A stretch of 64,000 nt of DNA from Morchella semilibera (taxonomy: Eukaryota; Ascomycota; Pezizomycetes; Pezizales; Morchellaceae): the NCBI GenBank assembly GCA_009192285.1, contig CM018603.1, forward strand, positions 733,307 to 797,306, written 5' to 3'. Both the position numbers and the translations under genes were made by a program. Below the pieces are notes generated by a model. The model saw only the letters and a program-made list of their open reading frames with translations. It ran no database searches and was not told the DNA's origin. This document shows, piece after piece, positions 41,636-54,582 of the stretch (position 1 is its first letter; each line of letters begins with the position of its first letter).

Positions 41636-44600
41636 TTAAAATTTTCGTGCAGAATCAACTCCGAGACTAGGCGTCTCTACATCCTTGTCGCATTCTTTGC
41701 CTTCCATTTTTCGTCTTTCAAAGAAATTTTCATACTCAACTACCACAAGTACCCATTCCGCTAGAGCACGTCCGGCATATGTCCACTGGCTACCGTAGGA
41801 GTGGCATCCAGACATGTCAATTTCAAAAGACTTTTTGGAATTTGAATCGAGGAAATTTTGAGCTGGTACTGGTAACTTGGGAAGTCCCAACTTCCGATCT
41901 CTGTTTCCGTAAGGAGGCCTCTCCATCCACTCTATGGAGAATTTAAAGGTTGTTCTCTTTTGTGGAACTGGCGGTTTTGTTGGTGTAGTTTCACGCTTAG
42001 GGCTAACGTTTGTAGATGTGAGGCTAGATGTTCTTTTCCTGAAAGGTGGCGCCTCGGGTGAGACTGGTTGAGGCGGAGACTCCAATGAGGTAGGTGCTGA
42101 ACGAAAACCAATCACATTTCGTATCTGGCTCCATCGCCTGCTGAATGTGGATATCATTGTATCCGCTGATTGTGTCGCTTCTGCTGAGGTATTTGACAGG
42201 ATTGACTGTGCATCACTTATAGCAGCTGGCGCCAACGAGGTCGAAGAGTTTGACCTTTTCGGTGGCTCTGGGCTTAGAACTGGGATAGCGGTTGGGATGA
42301 TTCCATCCAGGAGCACTCCCTGAGAAGTGGTCATGATATCGTTACGAAGAATAACAAGTCGACGACAGGGTGCTGGGAGACAAGGTGCAGTAGATGGCAA
42401 AGCACCATTTTTCATTTCTGCTGTGTCTCTCAAACGCTGATAATGAGCATGGCTTATTCTTAGTCTGAGCAGCAAAGTCTCCAAAATTTCCCTGAATAAT
42501 TGGTCAGTTCAAAGCACTTTTGCTAACCTTATGAATGGGGACCCACTGGTCTAGTGCGCTTTCACCGCCTTCACACCGTGCCAGCCTCCAACAAACCAGC
42601 CTCATGAAATATGCTCTTACCATCGGGCACCAATGGCAAAAAAATCTCTCCCACGTTGGCTTAGACAATAACCACTCAAGGCATAGAGCCCTCTTTCGCT
42701 CTTCGTCCTCCACAATGACATCCCAAGTGGTGTAAACGAATGCCACTAGGCGTAGCTCAGTCATATTATTATGACTTTCTGACATCTGCTTGACCACATC
42801 CATCCAGAACAACCAATCGACCACTTGCGCACCAGTGATCATTTCGGCTTGCGAGAATACTGGCAGAACTTCCTCCATAAGGTCACATAGAGTAAAGCAA
42901 GCATCTGCATCAAATACCCGTGTTTTTTTCACTGCAGCCTTAAGCATACCCATAAATGATTCTGCATAGAGCTCACGGCATTGGTCTGAACAATTTTCCT
43001 TGTCCGTCACCATGTCACGTAAAAGCACGACCATCTTGTTTTCAGCCATCGTTCGCAAAACGTTTCGAGCAGTCATGGGAATAGCAGCTGTAGCATTCGC
43101 AAGCATGTCTTCGAAAGTTGTTGAGGCTGATGGTTCTGGTCCTGATACTGGTTTTCGATGGATGGTTGTGTCCAAAATTGACAAAATATGAGCATTTATT
43201 AGGACATAGCCCGGAGCGGCAAGTCGGGCGGTCGTTGAAATATTGGGTGGCAAATAGTCGCACAGCAGGATGTGATAGTACTTCAAGAAGACGAAGAGGA
43301 GATCCGAATCACGCCCACACCAACGATTTGTCCATGGCCCGTACCAGTCAACTTGACTTCCCCCAATTGGTAGCTTTGTTGGCTGTTTCATTTGTCGTAA
43401 CGTGGAAGCTAATGTAGTAAATCCCAGTGGTTGTAGTGTCTCGGGAAAATCTGCAATTATACCCTCGGAAACTCCGCTGAGGTTAATACCTCTCCCGACT
43501 CCAAACTCTGGTAAAACTCTTCTCACGGTAGCTGCTTGAATCCCCAGAAGACGTATTAACATTTCTGCAACGCCTGTGCAGAAATAGAAGGCGTAAGCCA
43601 AAACCTTGCCGCCAAATGCTACCAGGCTCGGAGGAACAGTTCTAAGGCCCATCTTCTCGACGGTATAGGCTAGAGTATCAAATAAGGTACGTGTGAAAAG
43701 GACTTTGATGTTATGTTGAACTGACTTTTGGACCGAGTAAGCAGAGGACGTAGAAGCCAACGAGGATGTGGACTGTGATTTTGAACTTGAGGGACATTTT
43801 TGCGACAAAGGTGCAAATGATGAAGGCGCAGATCGCCACTCAGGGCGAGACATTAAACCAGAGATTCCCTCGAGGTATGCTGGCCTGTCAGCCCCGGCAA
43901 TGGCTTGAGAGTTGCGGTTACGGAGTTGAGCAAGTAGTCCGGTCCACCAGCGGTGTAAAGAGCGTACCCGCTTATCAAGCTCATCAGGTGAAATATGCAC
44001 TGAGGATTGCTGATGATACTTGCGCAGAAACGGCAGAAGAGACTGTCGGAGAACGTTTGCCTTCTGGACGCTAGATTTACTCTGGAATCTACTCGTACAG
44101 GTTAGGTTAGACAAAAGAATTCCCCCTATGCCGGGAAAAATTTATACCTCTGGAAATCATTTTCGAGTGTTTTGAAAGCTTCAAAAATTTCATCCTTGAC
44201 TTTTTTGTTCATTCCGGCCTTTTCCGCCATAATCCTGAGATTGTTAGTTGGGGTTTTCGGCTTAATAAGCGACTATACTTACGGTATAGAAGGCTCCGAG
44301 GCAGAAGATTTCATGAAAACACTCAATGGCCTCCTTGTCATTTTGTTTATTGTACTTGGTGCCCGGGGCAACCCTGGCCTAACGGGAACATCCTTTTTGT
44401 CGTTGAATTCATCCTGCTCACCCGAGTTGGTGGGGGTTGTGGAAGATACGGAGCCTCCTGTCACAGACTCCTCCTCATCCCTGCTATTCCTGCCATCCCG
44501 GCTGCCCGGAGATGCTGACCTGGAGACACTAGGGGAGCTCCAAGAACGGCGAAACGTCTCAGAACCCGTACGGCTGTTCAGATCTAGGAGATCCGGTGCT

Positions 44601-45178
44601 GAGCTAGAAGATGATAAAGTGGGATGTTGGTATGAGGTATCTTTTAAGACATCAGGGGATTTAAGAAAGGTTGATATCGTAATTCGTGGTTGGCCCTTTT
44701 CTGTGGAGGTGTCGACTTCAAACGTGGCAGAAGGTTGTAGAGATGGAGAATCTGCCACTAATTCATCGAGGGTAGTTAGGGGCAAGGGCGATTGCTTCTC
44801 CGATTTTTCGAAGGAGTTGTCATTTGGGGATATGATAGCTGTGGGGATTTCCGTCACGAAGTCACGGGACTTGAGTCCGTCAACAGATGAAAGAGCAACT
44901 TGAGTGGATGTGCTGAAATCCCCCGTGTCTCTCCTGGTCTTTGATGGTGATCTAAAGGACAAGGAGAGACGGGGTGGGGGGCCTGTATGGATAGCAGGGG
45001 GGGCAGAGGTAGAGATAGTAATTGGTAGAACTGGGACTGGGGGAAGTACTTCAGGCGGAGGAGCGGGTGCTTTCGTTTTAGATAGTGACAAGCGCCGTGA
45101 TGCCCGTCTGAACGAAAAGCCGCGTTGTGGTACTGATGCTGTCTCTGCTACGGCGGCCGAGCTGGCGGCCATCGTCAT
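41636..45178 (-). CDS. DUF1765 family protein, fungal-specific
   Basis: Four exons on the minus strand: 45178-44283, 44234-44148, 44091-42547, 42491-41636; together 3384 bases, 1127 residues. Introns are 48, 56 and 55 bp with GT-AG ends, and all phases agree. Residues 1-300 are Ser/Pro-rich and probably disordered (RRASRRLSLSK, SSSSSAPDLLDL). Then a helical region starts (KVKDEIFEAFKTLENDFQ, SVQKANVLRQSLLPFLRKY). The DUF1765 core contains LLFVFLKYYHILLCDYLPP, SMAEN-type helices and KPTWERFFCHWCPMVRAYFMRL. The last exon begins EILETLLLRLRISHAHYQRL and carries FKFSIEWMERPPYG. The family occurs across fungi and its biochemical role is not established as far as I know; I assign none. For the last intron, donor GTGGGT at 42546 was preferred over GTTAGC because only it keeps phase. 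Confidence 0.88.
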
Positions 45179-48100
45179 ATAAATTTGAGAGAGCTCTTAC
45201 TACTAAATTGCCCGACCAGGTAGACTGGTATGCAGGTAGACAGGAGGGTAAGGAGTATATATACGTATAAAATATATAAATGTGGGGTTATACAATATCC
45301 CCTCCCCCGGTATGATGCCCCTGCGATAAGTATGTAGTTCTACAAGAGCCGCACTTGCTAGTCGAGCAAACGGACGAACAATAAACCGACTTTCTTACAC
45401 GTAGGATGCAGGGTTTAATGGCACTGTATTGTACGCTTTTCTCTCGAGTCTTGTGGATCCGCCAGCTGAAGGAATCCAGGGACGGCTGTAGTTTCCTTTT
45501 TTTTTTCTTTTTTCTTTTCTTTTCCGTACTTTGGTGGGGATCTCAGAGGAGCTTGGAGAACAGGATGGATAGCTGTATTGAATGGAAGTGAATATAGGTC
45601 GAATCAGCCGGCTCAAGTTGATGAGCCGAGAACTGTAACGCAGCAAACGACTGTCAGCCAGTAACTGATAGCTGGGCTTCGAACAGAAAAGAAAATAAAT
45701 AAAAAAACGAGCGGTAAAAAGAAGACGAACAACGACAGTTGATGCGCCGGAATAGAAGGGGTCGGAGATAGATAGTACTTGAGTAGGTCCGTCTTCCCTT
45801 CAAAGGAAGTAGGGAAAGGGTGAGAAAAGGAGCCCGGGGTATGGCAATAATAAAAGCCACAAAGGCACAAAAGCACCAAGCGGGACATGTCTTTGAAGGT
45901 GATTTTACTAAACCCTTCCCTCAATGACACTGACCCAGCCTTACATCCCTGTCAGTTCTTCCAGATCTATCGTGGAACACTATTCAGGTGGTGGGCGGAG
46001 GCCCAGGAAAGGCTGTGAACATCCCACTACTACCCACCTAAACATACAGATTGTTGTCTCTTTGCACCACTTCCTATCCTCCACACCCTAGACCCCTGTT
46101 GGTTGGTGTCTTAGCTAGACTTGTCTTCCCCGTTTAGTACCCAGGCACACAAAACACGGCCCTCAAAACTGTATGTAGTTGGGTTTTACCTCCTTGAGCG
46201 AGAGACCGCGCGACTAAAGACTTAGATTTCGTTCGTCGTCCTCGTTTAACCATCGGGCCCCCAACATCCGATCCTTGTCTAGGTTTGATGGATACAAGCG
46301 CTCAACTGTCACCCATCACTCACCTCTCTCTCTTTCTAGCATGTACTTACTTATTCTACGGCCACGATGTAGGTATGTATACATGGAGGTAGGTAGGTAT
46401 ACCTACATCCCCTATGCAGAGGGCTCTACCCAGCCAGACACTGGGCGATACATACCGTAGAATAGATACATGTATTTACATGTACCCCTCAACACTAACA
46501 TGCATGGTACTCTAGAGGTACATAGCTGCACAGGCGACAATAAAACAGTCAGCCACCACATTAAGTACTCACTCGAGGGTCAATCATACCGGAACATGCT
46601 GGTTCCATAACATATTCCGAATTGCCGGTGGGTTGCAGCTTCAAGGCTCTTTTCATCTGAGCTTTCTTTTATATTTTAATTGAGAAATCGGCAAAAAAAA
46701 GAAATTTCTCAACTATGTACCTAGAATATTCTGGAGACCTTGCAAGTACTTGCCTATACAAGCCTTTTTTTCGTCGAAATAAAAATAAAATTTTTCTCCG
46801 TCATCATGTACTGAACCCAAAACATTACCAACCATTATTGACCCCGGATGAGGCTGAAATGTGCTTACTTACAAGGCTAGGCGACCCGCATCACCCTTCT
46901 AGAGGGAGGCTGCGTTGTCCACGATTCTAATGGTAACATTGTGCAGCAGCAGTCTTCTAGCCTCGTACCCGGAATATTAACAGTTAGAGTCTAATGGTTC
47001 TAACTCCATGTATAACACAGAGGCCGGGAGAAACAGGTTTGCAGGCGACTACATGTACTCTACCTTTATACCTAGAGTGGAGTACTCCTACATATACTCC
47101 TCGTCTCTCCTGCACACATGCCGCCTTTTTGGGAGTGCCCTCCGATTTAGATTTGTACCTACGTTGTTGTCTCTCAAACACCATATTTATCGACCGAATC
47201 GGACGTCTGCACTTTCAGCTTCGGCGTGATTGATGCGGAAATCACGACCATTTTACATATTGCATATAAGCTGAAAATCTCTGCAACCATATCCGTCCAT
47301 GTACTACCTATATGTAAGCTACATGTACCCCAGGTGCCGGTCATTTGAAGCACTAGCCGATTGCGGGTATAAACAGAGGACTATTAAAATAAACCTTATT
47401 GTATTCCTTATTCAGCAAGTACAGTAAAATTAGGGCGCCAGTACTACCTACAAAAAAAAAAAAAATGTAAGTGACGGAATTCTAGTAAGCGAGTACACAG
47501 ATATCTAGTACATAGTAGATTATAACTGCAATACCGAATTGTACATGTACCATGTAGTATGGCCTCTAATTCTTCTCTGGCCTGGAAGTGTTACCGGATT
47601 AAGAACCCATAGTAAACCAACCCAGGACATAGATAAACATCCGCTAGGGAACAGACCATCAATCTTCACGGACAGCATAGCTGGCTGCATCCGCTCTGGA
47701 GTCCTATACGTATCCTGCTAATGAGGGGCTATACAAGAACGCTACTTGTCAAAATCAAGTGTGACTCTATGCTATCGTGGATCAAGATCTGATCAAGTGA
47801 ATTTGAGAAGAAATCACCTACTAGGCCTTGCTGTGTGTTTGGTACGGTACTTGTTGCATGAACTGACTCTACGAACTAAATTTAGAGGGGCAGCTAGGCA
47901 CCTCTATTATTCTAGGGGGTATCACACCAGCAGTGAAACTTCCCCTACAAAAGGCCCAAGACCGGAGTATTTTGTCGGTAGAAGATGAGACATTCTAGAG
48001 TGTTTCACGGAATATCTGCATTGCACCAAGTGCATGGTAATCATTCCTCTCTGGAACCTTAGCGAGACGCAACTAGGTGCCAATCCCTCTCTTGGCGGCT

Positions 48101-48527
48101 TCGTTAAAGTTTCAGTAGTCCCCTGCCTATCCCTCCTGTGAGGTGTTCATGTGTGCTACTGTCGTAGACCTCTTTTATCCTTCCCCACTCCATGTTCGTT
48201 GGGGTGAACCACGTGTAGATAAGTACATATAGCTAGATTGTGTATTCATACCCACACGTATGTATGTAGTGGGCTAGCTGACCGTTTCCCCCCTTGTCCT
48301 TCCTATTCCCCTTCATAAAGCGAGACCGCTCTGATCACCACTATAATATATTTCCTTTCGCATTTTGATCTTTTAGCCTTACGTTCTTCCACAGCTGGTC
48401 TGTTCCTATTCGACTGCGCGGAATCTTTTATATAGTTACCAACCGCGCTCATAACAGGCAATATCAAGGATACTAATACTGCACAGATATTCCCAATCTC
48501 TCGCTAGTTATATATCATCGATTGAGA
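45179..48527. other. 3.3-kb divergent intergenic region
   Basis: No convincing gene. It contains a T-rich tract at 45495-45523 (+), a GGTAGGTAGGTATACCTAC palindrome-like segment at 46384-46405, an A-run at 47451-47464, and five TACATGTA palindromes (46467, 46477, 47050, 47320, 47542). Short frames here (up to 105 codons) have no recognisable content. It must hold the promoters of both flanking genes. Confidence 0.55.
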
Positions 48528-50154
48528 ATGTCCCTTCCAGTGTACAACCAGATAACGGCCATATCTCGATGGGCGTCCTTCAACGTCACACAAGAAGCAC
48601 AAGTAAAGGGCATCCCCAACTTCTTCTCCAGGTCCATGTTTGGTAACACCACCGAGCTCAAGTCTGCAGCACAGTTTATCGTGGTATGGGCAGTGGTCGC
48701 GGTGATATTGAGAATATATTCAAGGCGGAGGTTGAAGACGAGAATTGGTTGGGATGATATTTGCGCTATGGCCGCTCTATTCTTCTTGGTCACTAACCAG
48801 ACTATATTTTCCATGATTGAGTTCCTTGGTGAGCTTTCTCTTAGTTTTCAGATTATAAGGCTCCTTTTTAATTTTGTTGGTAGATCAATCGCTGATATCT
48901 GGTTAATAGGGAAATCCAGTTTCGCGCTTGTTGGAAGGGCAGATAAGGCAGAGGAGATAAAGAGACTTTCGAAGATCGTAACAGGATTGAAGTTGAGCTT
49001 GGCGTATGAAGTTATGTACTTGATTAGTATCTTTCTGGTTAAGTTTAGTATGCTGTTTCTTTACAACCGTTTTGCGTGAGTTTATACCTCTTAATATATC
49101 TAGGCTCTTAACTTATTTGACTCTACTTCTTTAGTCGGCATACGACACATATCACTCTTTATCTACGGGCCACTCAAGGAATATGCCTCCTCACCTTTGC
49201 AGCCTGTATCCTGTCTCTTTTCCTCAGCTGCATCCCGATTAATATGTACTGGAATTTGAGCAATGATAATGGTAAGACCAAAAGGCCACTTCTATAACCA
49301 AACAGTGGTAATATATGTTGCCCGTACCGAATTGCCAAAACATATTGAGAGTCCTAACTAATACTCACCCATTAGAGCAATGCACGAAAAGGACTCTACT
49401 CACCTTCACCTCTGGTATTTCCAACATTGTCACCAACACACTGATGCTCGCAGTCCCCGTCCCCCTCCTCGTCCGCGCAAATCTTACCTTACGCCAACGA
49501 ATTGGCGTCTCAGTCCTTTACTTCTTCGGCGGTAATTTACCACCACCGTCTATATAATTCTAATCTCCCCACTAAGTTAATCCGTGGCTAGCCTTCGTGA
49601 TCATTGCCTCGGCCCTCCGCTTCGCCACCCAGCTCCTCAACGTCTCCGTCCCACAGGCCGTCGGCTGGTCGCAGATCGAGGTCTCCCTCGCCATCATCCT
49701 CGCCTGTGCCCCCATGTGCGTCAAGCTTCTCATCACTCCGCTGATTGACCCGCACGAGTTCGAGCTGGCCTCCGGCACCGTGCAATTCATCGAGACGCCC
49801 ACGTCCCTCACTGGCCGCATGATCCTGGAGAAGTCGCAGCACGTTTACTACGAAAACCAACTGCGTAGGTCGTCAAGCATGTGGCCCCACCTGCAGCATC
49901 AGTATCAGCATGACTCACGGTTGGCACCCTTCTTGTTGGCTGGAAGGCGCAGGTCGAGGGGTGGAGGAGTAGCGGCGTTCTTTGAGAGGGTCTTGAGAAG
50001 GTGGCCGGTGGTGGGGTTGAGGATGGAGCCGCCAGGGCTGGGAGAGAGTCCGAGGAGTGGTAGGAGCCCAGGTTGTCAGCGGTTGAAAGTGGTGAGAGCG
50101 GAGGTCAATGGACAGTCGATTTGGAGAGTGAGCGGAAACCAATTGATACATTGA
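48528..50154 (+). CDS. fungal rhodopsin-like integral membrane protein (PTH11/SAT4-type)
   Basis: Five exons: 48528-48828, 48910-49075, 49135-49271, 49376-49531, 49592-50154; 1323 bases, 440 residues, phases consistent. The ATG at 48528 follows CATCGATTGAGA; an in-frame TTG two codons earlier is less likely. Seven hydrophobic segments can be traced: TM1 at about 48-64 (FIVVWAVVAVILRIYSRRR), then WDDICAM, TM3 near LVKFSMLFLYNRF, TM4 GICLLTFAACILSLF with SCIPINMYW, TM5 FTSGISNIVTNTLMLAVPVPLLVR, TM6 RIGVSVLYFFGAFVIIASALRFATQ, TM7 VSLAIILACAPMCVKLL. The family covers putative surface receptors and sensors of filamentous fungi; ligands are mostly unknown. A long basic, Arg/Ser-rich cytoplasmic tail of about 110 residues follows. 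Intron 1 (81 bp) is a multiple of three with no stop, so retention would also give an open frame. Confidence 0.85.
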
Positions 50155-52310
50155 TTGCATGGAAGCTGATGTTGAGTTCATCCAGGTACACCCCATATCT
50201 CCGGCGTCCCCCGCGAGAGCTGCACAACTACCTGAGAAAGGGTCTCTGTAGACTTCAGCTACAGCGACTGATTTCAAGTCTGCAGGCCGATTTTTGGCAA
50301 CCCGGTTATTCAAACTTAATGGGAACTCTCCAACAGCCGACATTAATGTATATTAGTGAGATTATGAGAAATTATTACGACTTCATATGCTAGGCCGCAA
50401 GTTCCTCTTCTGGCTGCGGAAAATGCATAACACATGTCCGTGTTTTTTGGTATGTATTACCAGGGCACTCTTGTCCCGAGAAAGCAGTACTAGTAAGACG
50501 ATGAGTGGACACTCTTGAGTTCGCGATCAGTGGCAGATAAGGTACAAGGCATTGAGGTAAATTGATACGCACGCCATGTGGTTTAGATACTCCTTCAGGG
50601 CAGCGTTCTAGACAATTCTACAGCAGAAACAGTAGAAGCAGCAACAGTGGAAGAAGTGGCATCGCCAAGACTTGGCCATTATACAGGCTACGCATAGATT
50701 GACCTGAAAACGAACGAAAACCGGCCGTTGTACATGGGGGGTTTCCGAGGAGAGTGGGGGAGGGGGGTATATGCCCTCCTCCCCCCCCCCCTACCCTATT
50801 GACGCTTAGCAGAGCGCTCCGATACCGGTACAATGATACATTGTCGCTCCATGACATGAGCCATATTTATAATTACATACACGTGCCTTGTGCACCGACT
50901 GAGGCTGCGCGGCAAAAACCGTGGTGGTGGTGAGTGGAAAAGTATATCTCTCTGCTCCGAGTACGGGAGAGTGCCAGTGGCTCTTTGTAGGAAAGCTTGT
51001 TTTGAAAGTCGCGTTGGGAGGTGTCAATCAATTGCAGATGGGAGAGTGGGAGTCATGGGTTGTCACTCGCTCTACCACGGCGAGACGTGTATCGTAAATG
51101 CATCAGTATATGCATCATACTATATCTTCCGTCCGTACAGGTGTGAGGACCGCCCCGCCTACATCCCCATATCTAGTATCCACTCTGCCTTGATTGTGTA
51201 CCTTAGCTCGCTCCACCTTTGTCTTTGCCTAGCTCCGTGATATACATGAACATTTGAGTGCTAGGGCATTCACTGCCAAGCCTGTTCCTCTTGGTGCTGT
51301 CTTGGCGCTTTTACATACAAAAATAGCTAAATGGCATCCCTTATAAAACACCGCAAAGTCTTCGTATTAGCTAAATCTACAACTTCCTTTGCTATCTTCT
51401 TTTGTTGAAAAGCTATAAGCGATCCATCACTTAATACCTGTCGCTGTATTTAAGGACGGTTTAAAATCTGTTTATATGGTGGCGCGCACGTTAAAGGTGA
51501 CGCGAATTGGAACGCACAAACACCAAATGTTGGTGGTGTTTCACCAAAGTATGTATCTCTGTGTTCCATGTAAATAATGATTGTATAGAGAGTGTTTGGT
51601 TTCCGAGTTTACTATTTTCCGCAGTTTCGCCGGCTCACTATCTGCGACTTTCTGGTAGGACTTACTGCCCTGGTGGGTGTATATGGTTGAGAGTTTTTAG
51701 GCTGTATCCCTTAGGAGAGCGGATTGTTGGCGGGTGGGGTTGGAGGTAGGGTTTTTGGTTTGAGGCTGGTCTGAGGCTGGTTGGACAGGCTGGGCTGAAG
51801 CAGCGGTGGGTGCCTTGCATTTACGCACTCAGCAATAACAGTTCTCCATTGGCCATTTAGACCCCCAGATAGGAGGCCACTGGGCTGCGTCCTATGCTCA
51901 TAGCTATCTCCTAGCTTGATGTAAACATACAACACTCTCGGAACCCCCAAAACTTTGAACAATGGTGAAATACTACTATTAGCTACATGTACTTACTAGC
52001 AACTAATCCAATCACATCCCCCACGGCTAAGATTCCCCACCACCCCGAACCAAAACTCTTGAACATAATAAGGTGGATGATACTTACCCCAACGAACACA
52101 CCATCTACATTCCAATTGAACTCGGGGCTGGTCAGGTATCAGGGCCTGTTGCTTTGTGATCACTAGAGTTTGAGAACAGAAAACATTGCCAACAAAGTTA
52201 AATTTTATCTATCCTTTGGCTGCTCCCCCGGGGATCGGAGCAGGTATTATTAGTCTTGTTAATAATAGTACTAAAAAAAAAAAAAAAAAAAAGGAAAGAA
52301 CAGAACCACT
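50155..52310. other. 2.1-kb intergenic region
   Basis: No supported gene. It has a purine/pyrimidine tract with a C-run at 50755-50795, a TACATGTA at 51984-51991, and an A-run of about 20 at 52274-52292 just beyond the DUO1 stop. Confidence 0.5.
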
Positions 52311-52998
52311 TTAAACCGACCTCCCCCTCCCCACCCCTCTCCCAATCCCTGTCCCCCTTCCAATCCCCGCCCCCCCGGCCCCCCGCCCGCCTGTCCCCCT
52401 CCCCACCACCGGCGGCGGCGCAATCCTACTCCCTCCTCTCACCACCCCCACCCCCGCCACCGCCGGCAATCCCGACCTTCCCACCCTTCTCCCCACCCTC
52501 CCGATGACCGGCTTCTTCTCCGCGGCGCTCCTCCTCGCCTCGGCCTCCGCCGCAGCACGCTCGCGCTCCACAGCGCGCTCACGCTCCGCCTCGCGGCGGC
52601 GCTCGGCCTCCTGCGCTCGGCTAGAGGTCTCGGCCTCGATATCCTCGAGGTCCTGGGTGGCGCCGGACCAGTGGCCGGAGAGGAGGAGGCGCTGGGTGTG
52701 TTCGGTTTGTGAGAGGATGCGAATCCAGAGGTCGAGGAGGGTGTTGGCGTTTGTGACGGTTTGTGAGACTGTCTGTTGATGCGGGAGTTAGCGGGGAGCA
52801 AGGGAGGAGAAGGAGCTAGGGGAGAGGAAGGGAGAGAGGTGCCTCCATGTTGTCTTTAGCTTTAGAGAGGGAGGCGACGACGCCCTCGATGACGGTGTTT
52901 ATCTTACGGACGCCCGCGAGCTCAGCGCGGAGGGCGTCGTCGCGGGAGACCGTGGGGCGGGTGTCGCTAGTGGAACGGGGGCGGTCTTCATCGGACAT
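52311..52998 (-). CDS. DUO1: DASH/Dam1 complex subunit Duo1
   Basis: Two exons, 52998-52843 and 52772-52311; 618 bases, 205 residues. Duo1 is one of ten subunits of the DASH ring that couples kinetochores to spindle microtubules in fungi. Seen: an acidic Ser/Thr-rich start (MSDEDRPRSTSD), then the Duo1 domain INTVIEGVVASLSKAKDNME joined across the intron to TVSQTVTNANTLLDLWIRILSQTEHTQRLL, the family hallmark, and HWSGATQDLEDIE. After it come a charged coiled coil (RREAERERAVERERAAAEAEA) and a Gly/Arg-rich tail (GRGTGGRGAGGAG) of about 60 residues. The splice that restores the domain uses a GC donor (GAG|GCACCT, 52842) and CAACAG acceptor (52773), 70 bp. I found no GT alternative that keeps the conserved segment. 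Confidence 0.9.
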
Positions 52999-54582
52999 GG
53001 TATGTGTGGTGGTGGTGGTGTATTCTGATATGAAATTAGATTAATTAAAGCTGTTTGGAATATTGAGGTCCAAACCTGTCTTGGCTTGGCTTGGCTAGGT
53101 GAGGGTACCTGTGAGACTTGTTTGGGGGTTTAAAGCAGTGAATTTGAGGATGGTAATCATAATATTAGGGGAAAAGATGGTCTATGGGTAGGAGGTTTGC
53201 AGGTTAATCAATAGGATCGCGGATCATTATTAGGTTATAAACTAGCGAGTGATATATTGTGATGAATGAGCTCCTTTCATATCGATGGGGTGGGGAGGGG
53301 AGGGGGAGGGAGGAATGTTATGTAGTGGGGAATTTGATCCTTTATAGTCTGAATGAAGTTGGTCATGGAATGTACTTACCTTAGTACTTCATTTCAAGTA
53401 CGGATGTTTGGTATGTGATAGGCTTTGCTGTAGCTACATGTGCTATGGGTGTGTAGGGGTAGGTGAGAAGACACCACTCTACCAAGGTTGCGTAAAGAGT
53501 GTCTTCTCACTTACCCTATACCCGAAGTACATGTACTATACATACTTAGGAAAGGGACCAAACAAATATATATACATCTACATCTACTTAGCTGCAGAAG
53601 CTGCGCTCGAAACCCGAGATGCGCGGGGTATGGTGTAGATGTAGATGTAGATATTTAAGAATTGAGTTACTTGTAATTACATAAGTAGCTCTATATACTA
53701 GGCCCTTTACGCAAAAGTCTTTTAAAGGGCAGTATGGTCTCTCAACCCGAACAACCCCGGTCACTTTCTAGCTCGACCATATGTACTTTTATTAGAGACT
53801 TTTAGCCACGGGTGTGAAAGGCAACGAACAAAAAACTAATTCCCAAGACTATGCTGCATGTGTTTGCCTCTTGGCGCACATAAGGGCACACAAGTACTCT
53901 GAGAAGGTAATCATAGGGAATATATCTCCATGCGTACCTTCAAGTTTTGTAGTTGAAAATATTATATCAGATCCTACCTGCATGTCTTGGGAGTCTTGGG
54001 AATAAATAAATTTTTGTTCGTTGATTCTATTTTTCAATATTCACTACCGTCGATGACGACGACGTCAGTACAGTAACAGTCTGTTGTCGCCCGTTGCCAA
54101 CAACAACAATAATAACAAAGCACCCCTGCACTCGCCCTCTCCTGTTTCTTATCAACCACACCCACCCACACCCACACCCCCTCTCTCTTTCTCTCTCCTC
54201 ACTTCCCAGACGAAAGTGTGCTCTCCCACAAGCCAACATCCTCCCCACACACAAGAAAGAGAGAGAAAAAAAATTCCAAATATATCTTTGCTCGATCGAT
54301 TGAACTACCATCAACTACACCGCCACCCTCTTTTTTCTCTATCTTAAAGCCCCCACTTTTATTTTTGGGGAGTGTGCGTGTTTCAATTTACGCGTGTAGT
54401 CCAATTGGCTTTCGCCGCGCGGTCCCGTGTTTACCGGCTCTAGAGCATCGAGGGGGGGGTAAATCGCGTTCTGGCTCGTTCCCATCAACCAAACACTACC
54501 ACTTCAACAGCCACTCCATCTACTATCAGCCAGACAAAAACACCAGGGTCTAAATAAATATCTATCAACTCACAATCCCACA
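52999..54582. promoter_or_regulatory. divergent intergenic region between DUO1 and the acidic protein gene
   Basis: Both genes point away from this 1.6-kb stretch, so it holds both promoters. Features: a GGGGA-rich tract 53286-53312, a MITE-like hairpin 53456-53516, TACATGTA at 53528, an inverted repeat of ATCTAC units at about 53571-53650, CAACAACAACAATAATAACAA and C/T-rich tracts at 54100-54200 just upstream of the acidic gene. Confidence 0.5.
53456..53516. mobile_element. MITE-like hairpin element, 61 bp
   Basis: GGGGTAGGTGAGAAGACA at one end and its near-perfect complement TGTCTTCTCACTTACCC at the other, with TA on both sides (53454-53455 and 53517-53518). Confidence 0.6.

Noticed and set aside
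42492-42533. Alternative donor GTTAGC at 42522 for the last DUF1765 intron
   Set aside because: It gives the wrong phase for the following exon; GTGGGT at 42546 keeps phase and joins conserved helices directly.
46384-46405. Possible CRISPR-like or tandem array around GGTAGGTAGGTATACC
   Set aside because: Only a short palindromic simple repeat; no regular spacers anywhere in the window.
45395-47988. Several 60-105-codon frames in the long intergenic region
   Set aside because: No motif, no splice support, and they fall within low-complexity or palindrome-rich DNA.
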